A stretch of 64,000 nt of DNA from Chondrilla cf. caribensis (Eukaryota > Porifera > Demospongiae > Chondrillida > Chondrillidae): assembly GCA_964020155.1 (NCBI GenBank), contig OZ026560.1, positions 1,603,501 to 1,667,500 of the forward strand. The letters run 5' to 3'. Shown here in pieces: positions 32,901-46,037 of the stretch (the first letter of the stretch is position 1; the number at the start of each line of letters is the position of its first letter). Below the pieces are notes generated by a model. It ran no database searches and was not told the DNA's origin. It was given only the letters and a program-made list of their open reading frames with translations. The position numbers and the translations under genes were made by a program.

Positions 32901-35900
32901 TACATATATACAGTCTGCATTAATTTGCCATAAATACAGTTGAATCATTGTATAATTGTGAAATATATGAGAACCTCACACTTGAGACCACCTATGAGAC
33001 TAGTTAAAATAGAGTAGAGACTCACACTTGAGACCACCTATGAGACTAGTTAAAATAGAGCAGAGATTGTGAAGTGGACCTATTCTGATGTTGAAAGGTA
33101 TGGAGTATTAATGAATAGGACTTTCAGAGACAGAAAGTGGTCCTAACACAAGGTAATATTTAAATGAGGTTCTACTGTACATGCACATATATACTGTACA
33201 GTACGGTTTGAAAAAAACTAAATGGTAATCTCCTTTACCTTTTTTCTGTTATCCGTTAACTGTTAACCGTTAACTGTTAACCGTTACCGGTAGTTTATAA
33301 TTAATACTTAAGCGTATATCACCAAATGACAGGTGCAAATTGCATAACTCATGAACGATCCGTTGAAGAGTCAGTCGACCAGATCCAGGAAGACGAGAGA
33401 TGGTCCTATGTCCTATGAACCATTACCCAAACACTCACATTTGATACTTTAAGTCCTTCTTCCTCAAAGGTTAAGAATTTATAACGGACCATTACGGTTA
33501 TTATCGGTTAATTGTTATCAGAAATCAGTTAGCTTTTAACCAATAAGTGTTAACGGCTATCAGATTAGCAGGTAACTTTTATCTGGTAATGTTTAGTTTT
33601 GTCAAACTGTATATACTGTATGTATGTATAATATGCATTACATGATAATAATATTATTATATTGCTTTTCCTACAATTAACCATTATATCCTATATGTAT
33701 GTACTCTACATGTATGTATATACTGCAGGTGTAATGGCTGTTATAAGATCCGAATTGTGATGAATAGTGAATCTTGCCAGGGGCTTCTCACTCCAAACCC
33801 TGCAAGCATGGATGCAGAACAGTTTGGTACGGTTGCCGAATATGCATCGGATTATGCTTGGACAGCCAGAATCACCTTCAATAACGGGAAGAGAATTGAC
33901 GGATTTGATCTCCATTTACATCGGGACGATTGTTATGGGGTGTGCATATCACTACTTGTCCACCAGCAAGACGTTGGACGTGCCCTGCGTCATCTTGCAA
34001 CCAACAACATTTCAAGGTATATATTTGATGCTGAAGTGCAGTTCCATCTCAACAGACGTTACTTCGAGCTACTGCATGAATCGGTGGAAGGGCTACCAAA
34101 GGAGACCATATTGAAGGTCTTTCCCGAGACAAACCTCTATGGAGTACTTGAAAAAAAGAAGCTTTGCAATTACGACCCTCCCCATCAGCTCAAACTGGAC
34201 GAAATGTTCCAAATGCCAGCCCTTGAAGCCATACTGACTAACCCACCATTGGCTCCATTCATTCTCACCGGACCCTTTGGCACAGGCAAAACACGCCTCA
34301 TAGTGAGAGCCACCCACCAAGTGGTCTGCACAGATCCTAATGCCTCTATTCTGATATGTGTTCATCACAATCAAACAGCCAATAATTACGTAGAGGATTA
34401 CTTTGGGAGGTTGTACGAGACTGGAAACATTCCAAAATATGCCTATCCGGTGAGGATGGTCCCAAATCCAAAGAAGATCCCTTCAAATACAAAGTACTAC
34501 AGGCACTACTACCTCCCCGAGCAGCTGAAGGATGAGATTCGAGAATGTCAGCTCGTGATAACAACATACACGGTTGCCAAGATACTTGTGGAAAGGTTAA
34601 GATGTAAGCCAGGATTTTTCACTCACATTTTCCTGGATGAGGCTGCCCAAGGTCCAGAGCCGGAAGCAATGATGCCACTGTTGCTAGCTACTAAAGACAC
34701 ACACATCTTATTGGCAGGGGACCACCTGCAGGTATTTGCTCACATGCTCTATGTAAGATAGGCACATTTGAAAGTACTACACAATTGTTCTATTATTTAT
34801 GCACTTAATCCGTACATACAGTACATACAATGCATGCATTTACATGTACAGTAAGTGATTTTATGTGATTTCAGTATACTGTACATTCGTATGTGTGTGT
34901 GTGTGCATGTATGTATGTATGCACAGCATGTATAGATATGTATGCATAATGCAATAGATTACATGCATATTATATACCAATATATATGTACAGTATATCC
35001 TCTATTACTATGTACATATATGTACTGTATTGGTGACACTCTGACAGACCTGCATTGACCATTCCTCTGCTATCTTCCCTGTGTGTTGCGGTAGTCTGGT
35101 CCACAGGATGATACAAGAGACCCAGAAGCCAGGAAGAAGGGGTTGTGTACAAGTTTGCTCCAGCGATTGCACCGCCTCTACTATCATTCTGCTGATGGAA
35201 GTGTTATCAAGAACAATTTCATGGCCTCTTTGCTCACAAATTATCGCTGTCATGAAGGTGAAACAAATTTACATACTAGCTTATGTGCATACATATGTAT
35301 GGTGCATCTATCCAGTCTAAGTTACTGGTGCACAGCCACCCCACACACCCACAAACCCACCCCCCCACACACACACCTAATGTATTCACACAACATGTAC
35401 ACGCACAGCGAAAACATATGTACATACAATGCATTTAATGAATAACAAAATTACATCCAAATACTCTTACATTTGCTCAGCCATTCTTCGACTTCCTTCC
35501 AATCTGTTCTATGATTGTTCCTTGCTGACGAGGTCAAAAGACAGCTCACCCCATCCAGACGCTCCTTACCCCCTCGTCTTTGTGTGTTCTTCCCTTGAGC
35601 GAGCCCAGAGTAATAAGAGCTCTTGCAATGAAGAAGAAGCGAAGATGACACTCAAGGTTGCAGAGAAGTACCTTGAATCTTGGCCAGGACGGTGGGGAAA
35701 GTTTTCTCCAGAACAAGTCTGCATCATGGCACGAACACACCAACAGGTATTGTCCACCTTCGTTGGCTCCGTAGAACCAATTCTGGACTGCAGGCACCAA
35801 GCCGGGATGCAACACTATAATTTGCATTCTGACAAACAGACTACACTCAGCACTGGTTTGTCTGACCCTGGTTTAGCCGATAATCTCACTTGAACAATAA

Positions 35901-37783
35901 TTTCTTTCAATCAAAACCACCCCTCGGTATTCGTCTCTAAAGAGTCCACCCTGATTATCTAACAACAGATTCATCTGATATAGTTTTGAGGTGAACAAAC
36001 ATGGTCCGATAAATCAGTGCTGACTGAATGTATGATGCTTAGTACTAAACTGTCAGAGGTGTGTTCCTTCTCATTCTACTGTGTGCAGCAATTCTACCTA
36101 AGAAAGCTGATAGAGACCAGCTACTACCACAACAAAAGGATGAGAACAAGTCAAGTGAGAGTGACCTTTGCAATACAAGGTACGGAAGCACTACATACAT
36201 GCACAAAGGGTAGGGATACACCTACATGCCATTTCCACAATGTGTACATGCAGTCAATTTGGGAGATGAACATGAGCAATGGTCAACATTCAGCTTATAC
36301 ATACAGTAAATTTTCAGTTGTCCACTACCACTTATCCACCATTTTTTCTGTACCTGTAAGAATTTGGAAAACTCAAACTTATTAATCTACCACATTTTCC
36401 TTCATACATTGTCGAGAATTATTTTGCCAATGTTTAACAATCATGCCCAGATCACATACATGTTGTACATGTACATGTATATTATAAGCTGCGTACATAC
36501 GTAGTACATACTGTATGTGTTTGTTATGTAATCTTTCTGTCAATTGAGTCAATACAGTCTACTGTCCAGGTCTTGAATTCAGGGTTGTGTTCTTGAGTGC
36601 CAGTGAACCGTGTGTGTACAAGGAAAGAGGGAAGTTGATGCCTTCCACTGACCTCGGAACCACTGTAGTCAACGAGCGTGTCTTCAATACCGTCATTACT
36701 AGAGCAAAATCACTCTTCGTGGCAGTCGGGAATCCGCACTATCTGATGGATGCTGAAGAATGTATGGTTAATGAAGAGCACCAAGACACTAATTGCTGGA
36801 AGGAGTACCTGAAGACCTGTGCTAGTTGGAATTCCATCATTTATCCCAGTTCTTCCTCCAAAGAGCAGCAAGGAGAATTACTTGCTCGAGTTTACTGCGA
36901 CAATATGCCATTCCCACATGACGTGAGCAAGAAGGAAGACTCTATTCTGCAGAAAAGCAAAGAGGAGATGAGAAAGAAGCTTCTTCAGTGGCTAAAGGGT
37001 CGTAAGGTTGAGCTACATCAAGGTACGTGGTCCCTCATCCAAGCAGATAAGAGGACAAAAGTTGATGACACAGAGGATCTAAGGATGGTGGCCGGCAGTA
37101 ACACAGACACAGGCTTGCTACATTGCACAAAGGTGGATCAGGCGGAGGTGATGCCTATAGACCGCAATGGAAAGAATTATAAGGTGCTAGGTGTAGACTG
37201 TCGTCGCGGAGCTCTGCATGGTGCCCTGGTCAGAGTGAAGCCAACTGTCTCAGGTCGGGCCGGTGCTCCTGATGTACCACTGCTTGGAAGGGTGGTTGAA
37301 GTCATCCGACAGGGTCCGCGTGAAACATTCTTATGCAAAATGGACCCTAATAACAGCAACTACATGATACCTTTGGATGGCAAGAATCCCAAGTTTGTTA
37401 ATCTACCACGAATTGCTCGTCTGCTCGAATCCAATGAAAACATGTCTGCTGCGAATGCTGTGATGAAGCAAGGGTCTGTTGCCTGCTTCGACAGACAGAG
37501 TCTTACAGAGGAAGATACCCCACGCCTTAGGGATGTTATCCCTGTGGAGGATGCAAAGAAAATGAAGTTTCTCGTTCTCTTTATAAGCTGGAAACACAAG
37601 TACACCTTTCCTCTGGGAGCAGTGATAGAGGCATATCCTCCCAACCATCCCATAGCCATGAGCGAAGAATGCGAAGTTGAGGTTCCCATTGCTACGGAAA
37701 CACACTATCACAGAGATTCAACTGAATACGACTTTGATTATGGATGGGAATCTAAATCGTCATGGAATTCTGATGAGTACTAG
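29999..37783 (+). CDS. HELZ2-like SF1 RNA helicase with CCCH zinc fingers
   Basis: UPF1/MOV10/HELZ-type superfamily 1 helicase. Exons: 29999-30112, 30299-30488, 31477-31832, 32130-32308, 33729-34731, 35095-35257, 35481-35746, 36089-36179, 36570-37783; 1,191 residues, all phases close. N-terminal Cys/His fingers: CKICYSDVQHKC, CRNRPPCQPDCTFAH (about residue 80-95) and CRRGYRCVFPH (about 175). Helicase motifs: Walker A GPFGTGKTR (about 460), DEAAQGPEPEAM (about 582), GDHLQ, LLTNYRCHE, GLEFRVVFLS (about 788) and FNTVITRAKSLFVAVGNP. The tail resembles the start of the region after the helicase in HELZ2 (GVDCRRGALHGALVRVKP, GRVVEVIRQG) but ends before any RNB nuclease domain. HELZ2 relatives act as nuclear coactivators and antiviral RNA factors in vertebrates; the role here is unknown. 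HELZ is the alternative assignment. Confidence 0.9.
30543..30800. repeat. Tandem array of about 51-bp units derived from a MITE end
   Basis: TACTGAAGTACAGTAGAAC recurs about every 51 bp (near 30543, 30596, 30646, 30697), with degenerate further copies to about 30800. Each unit contains the terminal CAGTAGAAC word of the pogo-like MITE family. In helicase intron 2. Confidence 0.8.
32965..33180. mobile_element. pogo/Tigger-like MITE with an internal 47-bp duplication
   Basis: Starts GAGAACCTCACACTTGAGACC and ends GAGGTTCTACTGTACA. A unit starting CTCACACTTGAGACCACCTA is present twice in tandem at about 32974-33066. In a helicase intron. Confidence 0.7.
33193..33625. mobile_element. MITE with TACAGT...AAAACTAAA terminal inverted repeats
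   Basis: Left end TACAGTACGGTTTGAAAAAA is matched by the reverse complement of the right end (...TTTAGTTTTGTCAAACTGTA). The interior is full of GTTAACCGTTAAC and GGTTAATTG words. Related fragment at 1740-1865. In the intron before exon 33729. Confidence 0.7.
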
Positions 37784-38282
37784 ATAACTATACAACATAA
37801 ATATATTATTGCCGAACAGCTACAAGTTAGATGTATATGCTGTATGTGTTTTGTGAGCCTAATTGACACCATTAATGACATTATATTGTGCTTTTCAAAT
37901 ATTGTAGGCTACTGCCTTATTATGATTATTTTGAATCATGATTGATGTTGGGCTACTATTAATGAGTTGCTTATTGTTTGAAATTGTATTATCATTATTA
38001 TTATTATTAGTTTCGTAATCACTTTTTGTGAATAATTAATGTTATATCATACCATGATCAATTATAACTACAGTTACAATGTATTTACAGTGGTAGATAG
38101 TATTATTAAACTATAATATTAATTATGTAATACTGTACATGTATGTATACGTATGTACTATAAAATGGACATATATAATTTCCCTGCCTGTTTGTATACA
38201 CAAGTATATTATAAACATTGCCACAGTAAAGCATAAATATATGGAAGACACCTGCTATAGAAGAGTAAGGAGAAAAGAGAAG

Positions 38283-38375
38283 AAACTGCATGGCAGCCGA
38301 GGGGCTTGAACCCAGGGTGTCTGGCTGTAGCAGCCATAACCCCTGTGTCACGAGCCACCGGCCACCCTCAGCTGT
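38283..38375 (-). mobile_element. tRNA-like sequence, probably a SINE head
   Basis: On the minus strand a consensus B-box GGTTCAAGCCC (38302-38312) follows a weaker A-box-like TGGCTCGTGACACAGG. The ends GGTGGCC and GGCTGCC could pair as a 7-bp acceptor stem with two wobble pairs. The T-stem has mismatches and the D-arm is poor, so a working tRNA is unlikely. The rest of spacer 37784-38949 shows only AT-rich sequence and a (CATG)n/(TATG)n run at 38641-38686. Confidence 0.55.
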
Positions 38376-38949
38376 CAGTTTTTCTCTTTTCTCCTTTCTC
38401 TCCAAGCAGGTTGTCTCCAATATACATTAATACACCACCAACACACCTGCTACTATTATATATTACCACAGTACCGATCATGATCTAGTAGGTGCTTGAA
38501 CTAAAACAGAAAATTATTGTTTATAATATTATAGCTAGATTGTTGATAATTATTATACAGTATATGGCTCTGTTAAAAGACTTTAGCTACATAAAAGTAC
38601 TATTATCAGACCATTTCCATATAGGACATAGTGGATGTGACATGCATGCATGCATGCATGCATGTATGTATGTATGTATGTATGTAGATGGGATGATCAA
38701 TCCTCACGTGATGCACTGCCATTTCAACAAAGGGACTTACAAATTGATGGAAAAAAATTACAAGAATCAATCATCAGATAATTATAATGATAATAACAAT
38801 ACATGTAATAATGACAACTTTAACATCGAATTAAAGTGATGCATGAAACAATGGTTGTTTACCAAAAAATAAGTGATTGGATAGCTGAAATTCATGGATA
38901 TGTGTGTGCATCATTTGGTTGGTCAACCATCCCCACTAGTCCCTGTTGA

Positions 38950-40328
38950 TCATTCGGAATTTTCCCTACTGCTGTTGCCCACGGCAGGAGTTGGTGAAGA
39001 GACAGAGGCGTCACTGCTACTTTCAGCTACTGTAGCAGTTATCCCTGTTGTCCCATTGCTAGCAGGGGATGGTATGGGTATGAGCACTGAAGTTTCTTGA
39101 GTTGGAACTGTTGATGTGTTCCCACTGTTCTGTTCAGGAACAGGGCTAGTAGGAGGTGTGGTCACGGGAATAATGGGTGGGATTCCTACAATGATGAAAA
39201 TGAAATGAGAAACAAGAGGTAAAATTAGTCCAAAATGAGGTGAGCACTTCTACGTGTGCATCCTAAAACAAATCAAAAAGGGCTAGTAGGAGGTGTGGTC
39301 ACGGGAATAATGGGTGGGATTCCTACAATGATGAAAATGAAATGAGAAACAGGAGGTAAAATTAGTCCAAACTGAGGTGAGCACTTCTACATGTGCATAC
39401 TAAAACAAATTAAACAGGGCTAGGAGGAGGTGTGGTCACAGGAATAAGGGGCAGGATTTCTACAATGGTGAAGATGAAATGAGAAATAAGAAGTGAAATT
39501 GGTCCACACTTTGGACCAAATGCAATCTGGTTAACTAGACCATCCCTGAAAATGTCAATGGGGTGGCAGGCCGGGTATGGGAGGGAATTATTACCAGTGC
39601 TTCTACTAGCCGACCAGTACATGTGAGGTAAGATGTGAGGGAATTGTTATTTAGTTTACATGGATCATCCCTTCAAATGCTGCAGGGATCACTCAAAGAG
39701 TGAAAGTCACATCATTATGAGCTCACGAACTCAGATGTGATGTTGGATGTGCCATTCGGTATATATGAAAGCAGGCTCCTGCTCAATACATGGCTCTAAG
39801 GCACAGTTTGAAATATGATACTAAGGGTTAAACAGTAACTGTTACAAGTGATAATTGGAATTCGTCACAATTATCAGTGAACAACAATAATACAAGTTTG
39901 GCCACCAGCTTGAGAGGTTAGTGAAGTTGTTAGAGATCTGTCAACTTCTCTTACCACCCGCCACCAAACACATTCTCATGCAAGTTTAGACTAAGAAATC
40001 TGAAGTCATTCTCCACTGGTACATGTAGGAAGACTCACCACACGTGGTGCCTGTGTATCCATTTATACATAGACAGGATGAGGAACACACACCTCCGTTC
40101 CTACAACGCCCACCACAAGCATCACCTGTGCAAGGATGGGATGTACTGATAACTGAATAGCAAACCAACTCATAGGTAGTTACCCAGTTCAAATGATGTT
40201 CTTCACATGTTATGGCTGGGGAGCTTATTTTACCTGGGAATGCTAAGCCATGAGGAGGCCGAGAGTTTGAAACTCTATACTGTGGTCTAAGGGACCATTT
40301 GGCTCAGTGGATCACGCACAAGCACATG

Positions 40329-40388
<60 letters not shown>

Positions 40389-43300
40389 AACACACACAAA
40401 CACACATACACACACACATACACACACACACACATACAAATAAGTACATAGCACTGTAGTATATAGGCCTAAATTCATACAAGTGACTAACACATGATGA
40501 AACATTGTACTGTACTTGTTTGCTATGTGAACAATAAAAAAACACACTTCTTCTGAAATAAAGTTCGACAGTATACTCTGTTCTTCCAAAAGGATTTGAC
40601 AGCTCCACTACATATCTTCCTGCATCTTCAAATATCGTAGATGTGAATACAAGTGCACCATCTGTAGTCTGCTGGTACTTATCCGAGGAAGCAAAGTCTA
40701 TCTGTTGACCATTGCGGAACCAAGTGATGGTTGGTGGGGGAGTTCCACCAGAGTCAACCTCAAAGACCACTGCAGGTCCAGGTGATCTCAGTGAAACATC
40801 CGGTGGGATACTTTGGAAGAAAGGACCGACTAGGTTTGTACAGATGGAGAAAGGAGATAGAAATCACATGCAGTAGCTATGTCAAGGCTGGCAAATCAGT
40901 ACATTCTGTCACAGTACATGGTATTCTGACTTCACAGTGTACTTTCTGAAAGCGTGCATTTGTTAAAAACATCAAATTCTCTGAGATATCTCAAGAGGCT
41001 AATGTTTCAGAATCAAAACGCCTTCTTTTTCCCACATAATTAATGCAGACAGACTAGCTGCTCCGGGGAATGCCAGGGAAGACAATAATTACATACAGTA
41101 CAGTATATAGCGAAATAATATTGTTCACTTGTGTATTACACACACATTTTATCCCTCAATCCACTGGTCAACCTACATGCAAATATTGTGACCAGAAATT
41201 TGATTGATTTTGAGAGTGCACATGAGATAGCCAAATGCAGAAACAGTGAAACCCACTTGGAAACAGGGTGGCCTACAAGTGGTTTTACACTTTCTAGTTC
41301 TATGTATGTGACCACTAAAGCAACAAGACCAATATTTCCCGATCTCAGAACTTCACAGTTTTCAACATCAGAATTAGGACCACCTTGCTACTGAGACCAC
41401 TTCGTATATATACTACTATAATATACCATGAAGTGTTATACAGTAAACCCTCACAATTGAGACTGCCTAGGGACCAGCCAACATGTCTCTATTGGTAGGT
41501 GGTTCTACAGTGGAACCTGTCTAATGAGGTCACCTATGGGACCTAATTTCTTTGGCTGGATTAGACAGGTGGCTGTATTAGAAAGGTGCTCATTAATATT
41601 CATTGTCATCATTATTATATCAATAATACAGTATTATAATGATAGTGTCTATGATTCAACTGTTACAGCTATATAAAGTATCAGAAATGGTACCGTTTTA
41701 GTGAAACCTAAAAATAAAGCGATGCAGTGACCTTCACTGAGTGCTGTAATAATCAGCCAAGAGAGTACCTTGTACGTATATTCAGTTGACGGTTGTGGAG
41801 GTTATGTGCCAAACAAGATGGCTACTTTAAATTTGGCTTCGTACGCATTCAGCTACAGATCCTTTGTCGGAGGATATCACGACTACCTAACAGTGTTCTC
41901 GCCAGGCCGAATTTGCAGGGCGGACCGCCCTTCTTAGATTTGAAATTTGACTTCATTTGTAATGATCCTTCCTTTCCTGAGACTGGCAAACAGTTTTTCC
42001 CCCTTGTGTCAGCTGTTTAGATAACGCGAGGCAATAAACGTATGCGCGTATGCAGAGCAGTCGTATTGACGCCATTTTTATGCAGAATATTAATCAACCA
42101 CGTTCGTACGTACCCACACGTGTCGTTTGAAAAACTTGCACCTATTATTATTTCGTATTTCTAATCTCAATGAGCAGGAGAACTGCTAATAATGACAATT
42201 TACCCTCAAGGTAAACGCAGACTGACAGCATCTGGCGCTGATGGTTAGTATTATCTATGGTGGCATGGCAAAGCTCAGAGGAGACATTGTGCAAGCTTTT
42301 CAAAAAATCCAGAGTGCACAAAAAATTGCTTTGATTGGCGCACTTGAGTGTATGTATTGGTGCTGATCTAGCAAGAAATTGTCCACACAACAATGCCCAT
42401 ATTTCACTACATTAGTGTAGTGTAATATGTTAAAATGTTGTCAAATTCCAATTTTTCATCATAACCATCCTCATCCTTGTGGTTCAGCTGTTATTATTAA
42501 TACTAGGAGTGTCTCGACATTGACATTGTGAAGCTATATTATAAATACAATAACCCACCACCCTTTTTTAATTTTTTTCTGGTGACTACACTGCCTAAAT
42601 ATTTGGTTGCTGCAGGTTGGAGAAATTTTGGAGGTCATTGCAGAACCACTAATACTCATGACTCGATGGCTGTTGCAGTGATGAAGGACAAGGAAGTGGT
42701 GGGACGTACGCTGAAATCGATTTCCAGAATTGTCTTATTTTCTTCTAAGGGAAGACAGTGTAGTAACATGTGAAGGGACCGGCTCTAAATTAAATCGTGG
42801 TGTTGGTCTTGGACTAGAGGTACCATGCGTTTTTCACTTTAGTGGTAGGAACATGTACAAGTAGACAGGCTCAGAACCTTAATAAATAGCTCTTGGTTGT
42901 ATTATGTACTCATTTTTATACTATTTATCCTTTATTAACACAAAATTTGCGAGGATGACCGGATAAGATAGGCTGAGAAGCAGCTTAGGGCTTGTGAAAA
43001 GTGACCATATTACGCATCAGGCAGGTGACTGGATTATCAAGGTCGGAATGTACGATAAAATATGGCGAAATTTTCAGGACTCGATAACCGCAATTGGTTT
43101 AGTCAGGTGACTGCTTTAATAAGGTGACCGCTGATACAGGTTCTACTGTATTTCTGATGTTGCAATTGTACGTACGTATATAGTACACAGTACAGAAATT
43201 CTCAGTACTGGGAAAATGTTATCATTTTTGCACCTGTCCACCTCCAGTACACACATTGTTTGGTGATTGTGAGGAGTCTCACCTCCAACTGTCACTTTGC

Positions 43301-43531
43301 ATGTTTTGGTAGTTGTCGTTCCATCGCTATGTACAGCCACACACACATACTGTCCACTGTGATGAACATTGGCATTTGGAATGACCAGCTCATACTGAGA
43401 CGATGCTGAGCATCCCTGTTGACATACACTACCCAGAGGTGCAAGGGCTTGAGGAAGTTCACCATCAACCTGCATGCAGATGAAAAGAGACATAGTACAT
43501 TGTGTATGTGCTGTGTTTGTATGTGCTGTGC

Positions 43532-43619
<88 letters not shown>

Positions 43620-44292
43620 CGTGTGTGTATGTGTGCGTGTGTGTTTGTGTGTGTATATGGGTGCGTGTGTGCACGCGTGTGTGTTCGTGTGCATATGTGT
43701 GTGTGTGTGTGTGTGCGTGTGTGCACGCGTGTGTGGTGTGTATGTGTAAGATGCGTGTGCACTAGTGTGTGTGTGTGCCTAACTATGTACTTGTGTCTAT
43801 GCCTGTGCATGTCTTGTGTACATGTCCTGTGTATAAAATATATTAACCCTGATCCAGAATACTCTCATGAATGGATGAGGTAAACATGTCAACTTCACAC
43901 ACTTTCCCGGCCTAACATACACATCGCTACAGTTGGGTGTTACTGTTAGGGATGGATCAACGTCATCTGTGGAATGATAGATAAGGCATGTGCATACAAA
44001 TGGTATCATATGTGAACAAACTGGCTTGTTAGCCGACAACACACCTCCACAAGACAAGTCCTCATAAGCTAGAGAAGTTAGTATTCGGCCAGCATGCTTT
44101 TCAGGGAAAGCACAGGTTATTGTTGCATCAACATTTGAACTATTGAGGAACTTCCACAACCATTGTGCATTGCAGTCACAAACAAATTCATTTCCCGGTA
44201 AACCTCGGTAGTCCCAATACCTATGTATGTGTGAGGAGACAAATCCAATGTTTCAACTACGTATGTATGTATGGATAGACACAAGTCTGTAT

Positions 44293-44358
<66 letters not shown>

Positions 44359-45907
44359 ACACACACACACACCACGCACGCGTGAAGTATGTATATACGT
44401 AGGTACATACACGTGTACATACATATATGCACTCATATAAAAACAAATATAGAAGGAAAAATTTACATTCATACAAGTACCTACGCACACAGAGTAATAC
44501 CCCTGACATACGTATGTACATGGAAACATCCAAACATACATCAAGACACTTCAGGTCATACAAATACAGCCGGTATAGTGAAGACACTTACAAGGTTGTC
44601 AGCGGTGGACTCTGAAAGGCATTTTCTTCCACTGTTGATATTTGGTTGAAAGTCAACATTCTGTACAAAGTGTGTAGCAATAATATTAACTGTATATAAT
44701 ATAGAACTGAGGTATCAACTCGATTGAAGGCATACACGTACGTATATTACATAGTGAAACAGGATGCCGTGTAGAAACACTGGAACAGTACAAACACTGT
44801 TTGAATACGTACATCATGTTTCAATACAAAGGAGTACCTTACACCCAATAGGGATATGCATGTACAGTGGTGATTGAAAGCAATACCCCTACCAGCTTGC
44901 AAGTACCACCAGACTTGTGGACTGCGTACTGCACAAATGGTGCCTATGTGTACATAAGTACACATACAGAATTTCCTGTAACCACAGTACCAAACTGATT
45001 ACACAAATTAGATCACATGTTCAAATTCAACAACCCGAGTTGCTAAAACACAGATACGTGCATAGACAACAATGGCCAACTTACATAACGCGAAGTTGAG
45101 GTATATGGTCAAAAATCCCTTTTGGGACAATGGTGATGTTATTGTAATAGAGGTAGATGGCTTGTAATGTAGTAATACCCTCAAACATGTCACGTCGTAG
45201 AGAGCTTAGCTTGTTCCTTCCTAGGTACCTGTGAAAATGTACGGCATATGTATATACCGTATACATACGTTTATACATGCACATACACATAATATTCTGC
45301 ATCCACTTCAGTACACTGTACATCACACATACCAAACTCAGCACACTTTACACACATACCAAACTCAGCACACTTTACACACGCATACCAAACTCAGCAC
45401 ACTGTACACACATACCAAACTCAGCACACTGTACACACGCATACCAAATTCAGCACACTGTATACACACATACCAAACTCAGCACACTTTACACACGCAT
45501 ACCAAACTCAGCACACTGTACATATGCATACCAAACTCAGCACACTTTACACACGCATACGAAACTCAGCACACTTTACACACATACCAAACTCACGACA
45601 CTGTACACACATACCAAATTCACCACACTGTACACACATACCAAACTCAGCACACTGTACACACATACCAAACTCAGCACACTGTACATCACACATACCA
45701 AACTTGACTGTACAACAGGTGCCACTAAAAGGACTAATCAGGACACATGTTATTTAAAACACCTATAGGGAGGATGCACAGGAAATGGACCCTTTGGTGG
45801 AACACCTCAAAGCCTGCAGTATCCTATACAAAGGATGCATTCCCTAAGTATCTTTCCCAAAGGTGATATATGACGTACATACGTACACACCCCAGAATAC
45901 CACACAC

Positions 45908-45969
<62 letters not shown>

Positions 45970-45990
45970 GCGCGCGCATGCACCCCCCCC

Positions 45991-46037
<47 letters not shown>

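Noticed and set aside
40870..40950. A possible minus-strand Ig exon ([12 protein letters not shown])
   Set aside because: It looks Ig-like, but the phase does not fit the flanking exons and a stop follows within 25 codons. It may be a remnant; the missing exon was not confirmed here.
45231..45768. Plus-strand frames with repeated His-Thr-Tyr-Gln words
   Set aside because: Translation of the 28-30-bp intronic minisatellite in overlapping frames.
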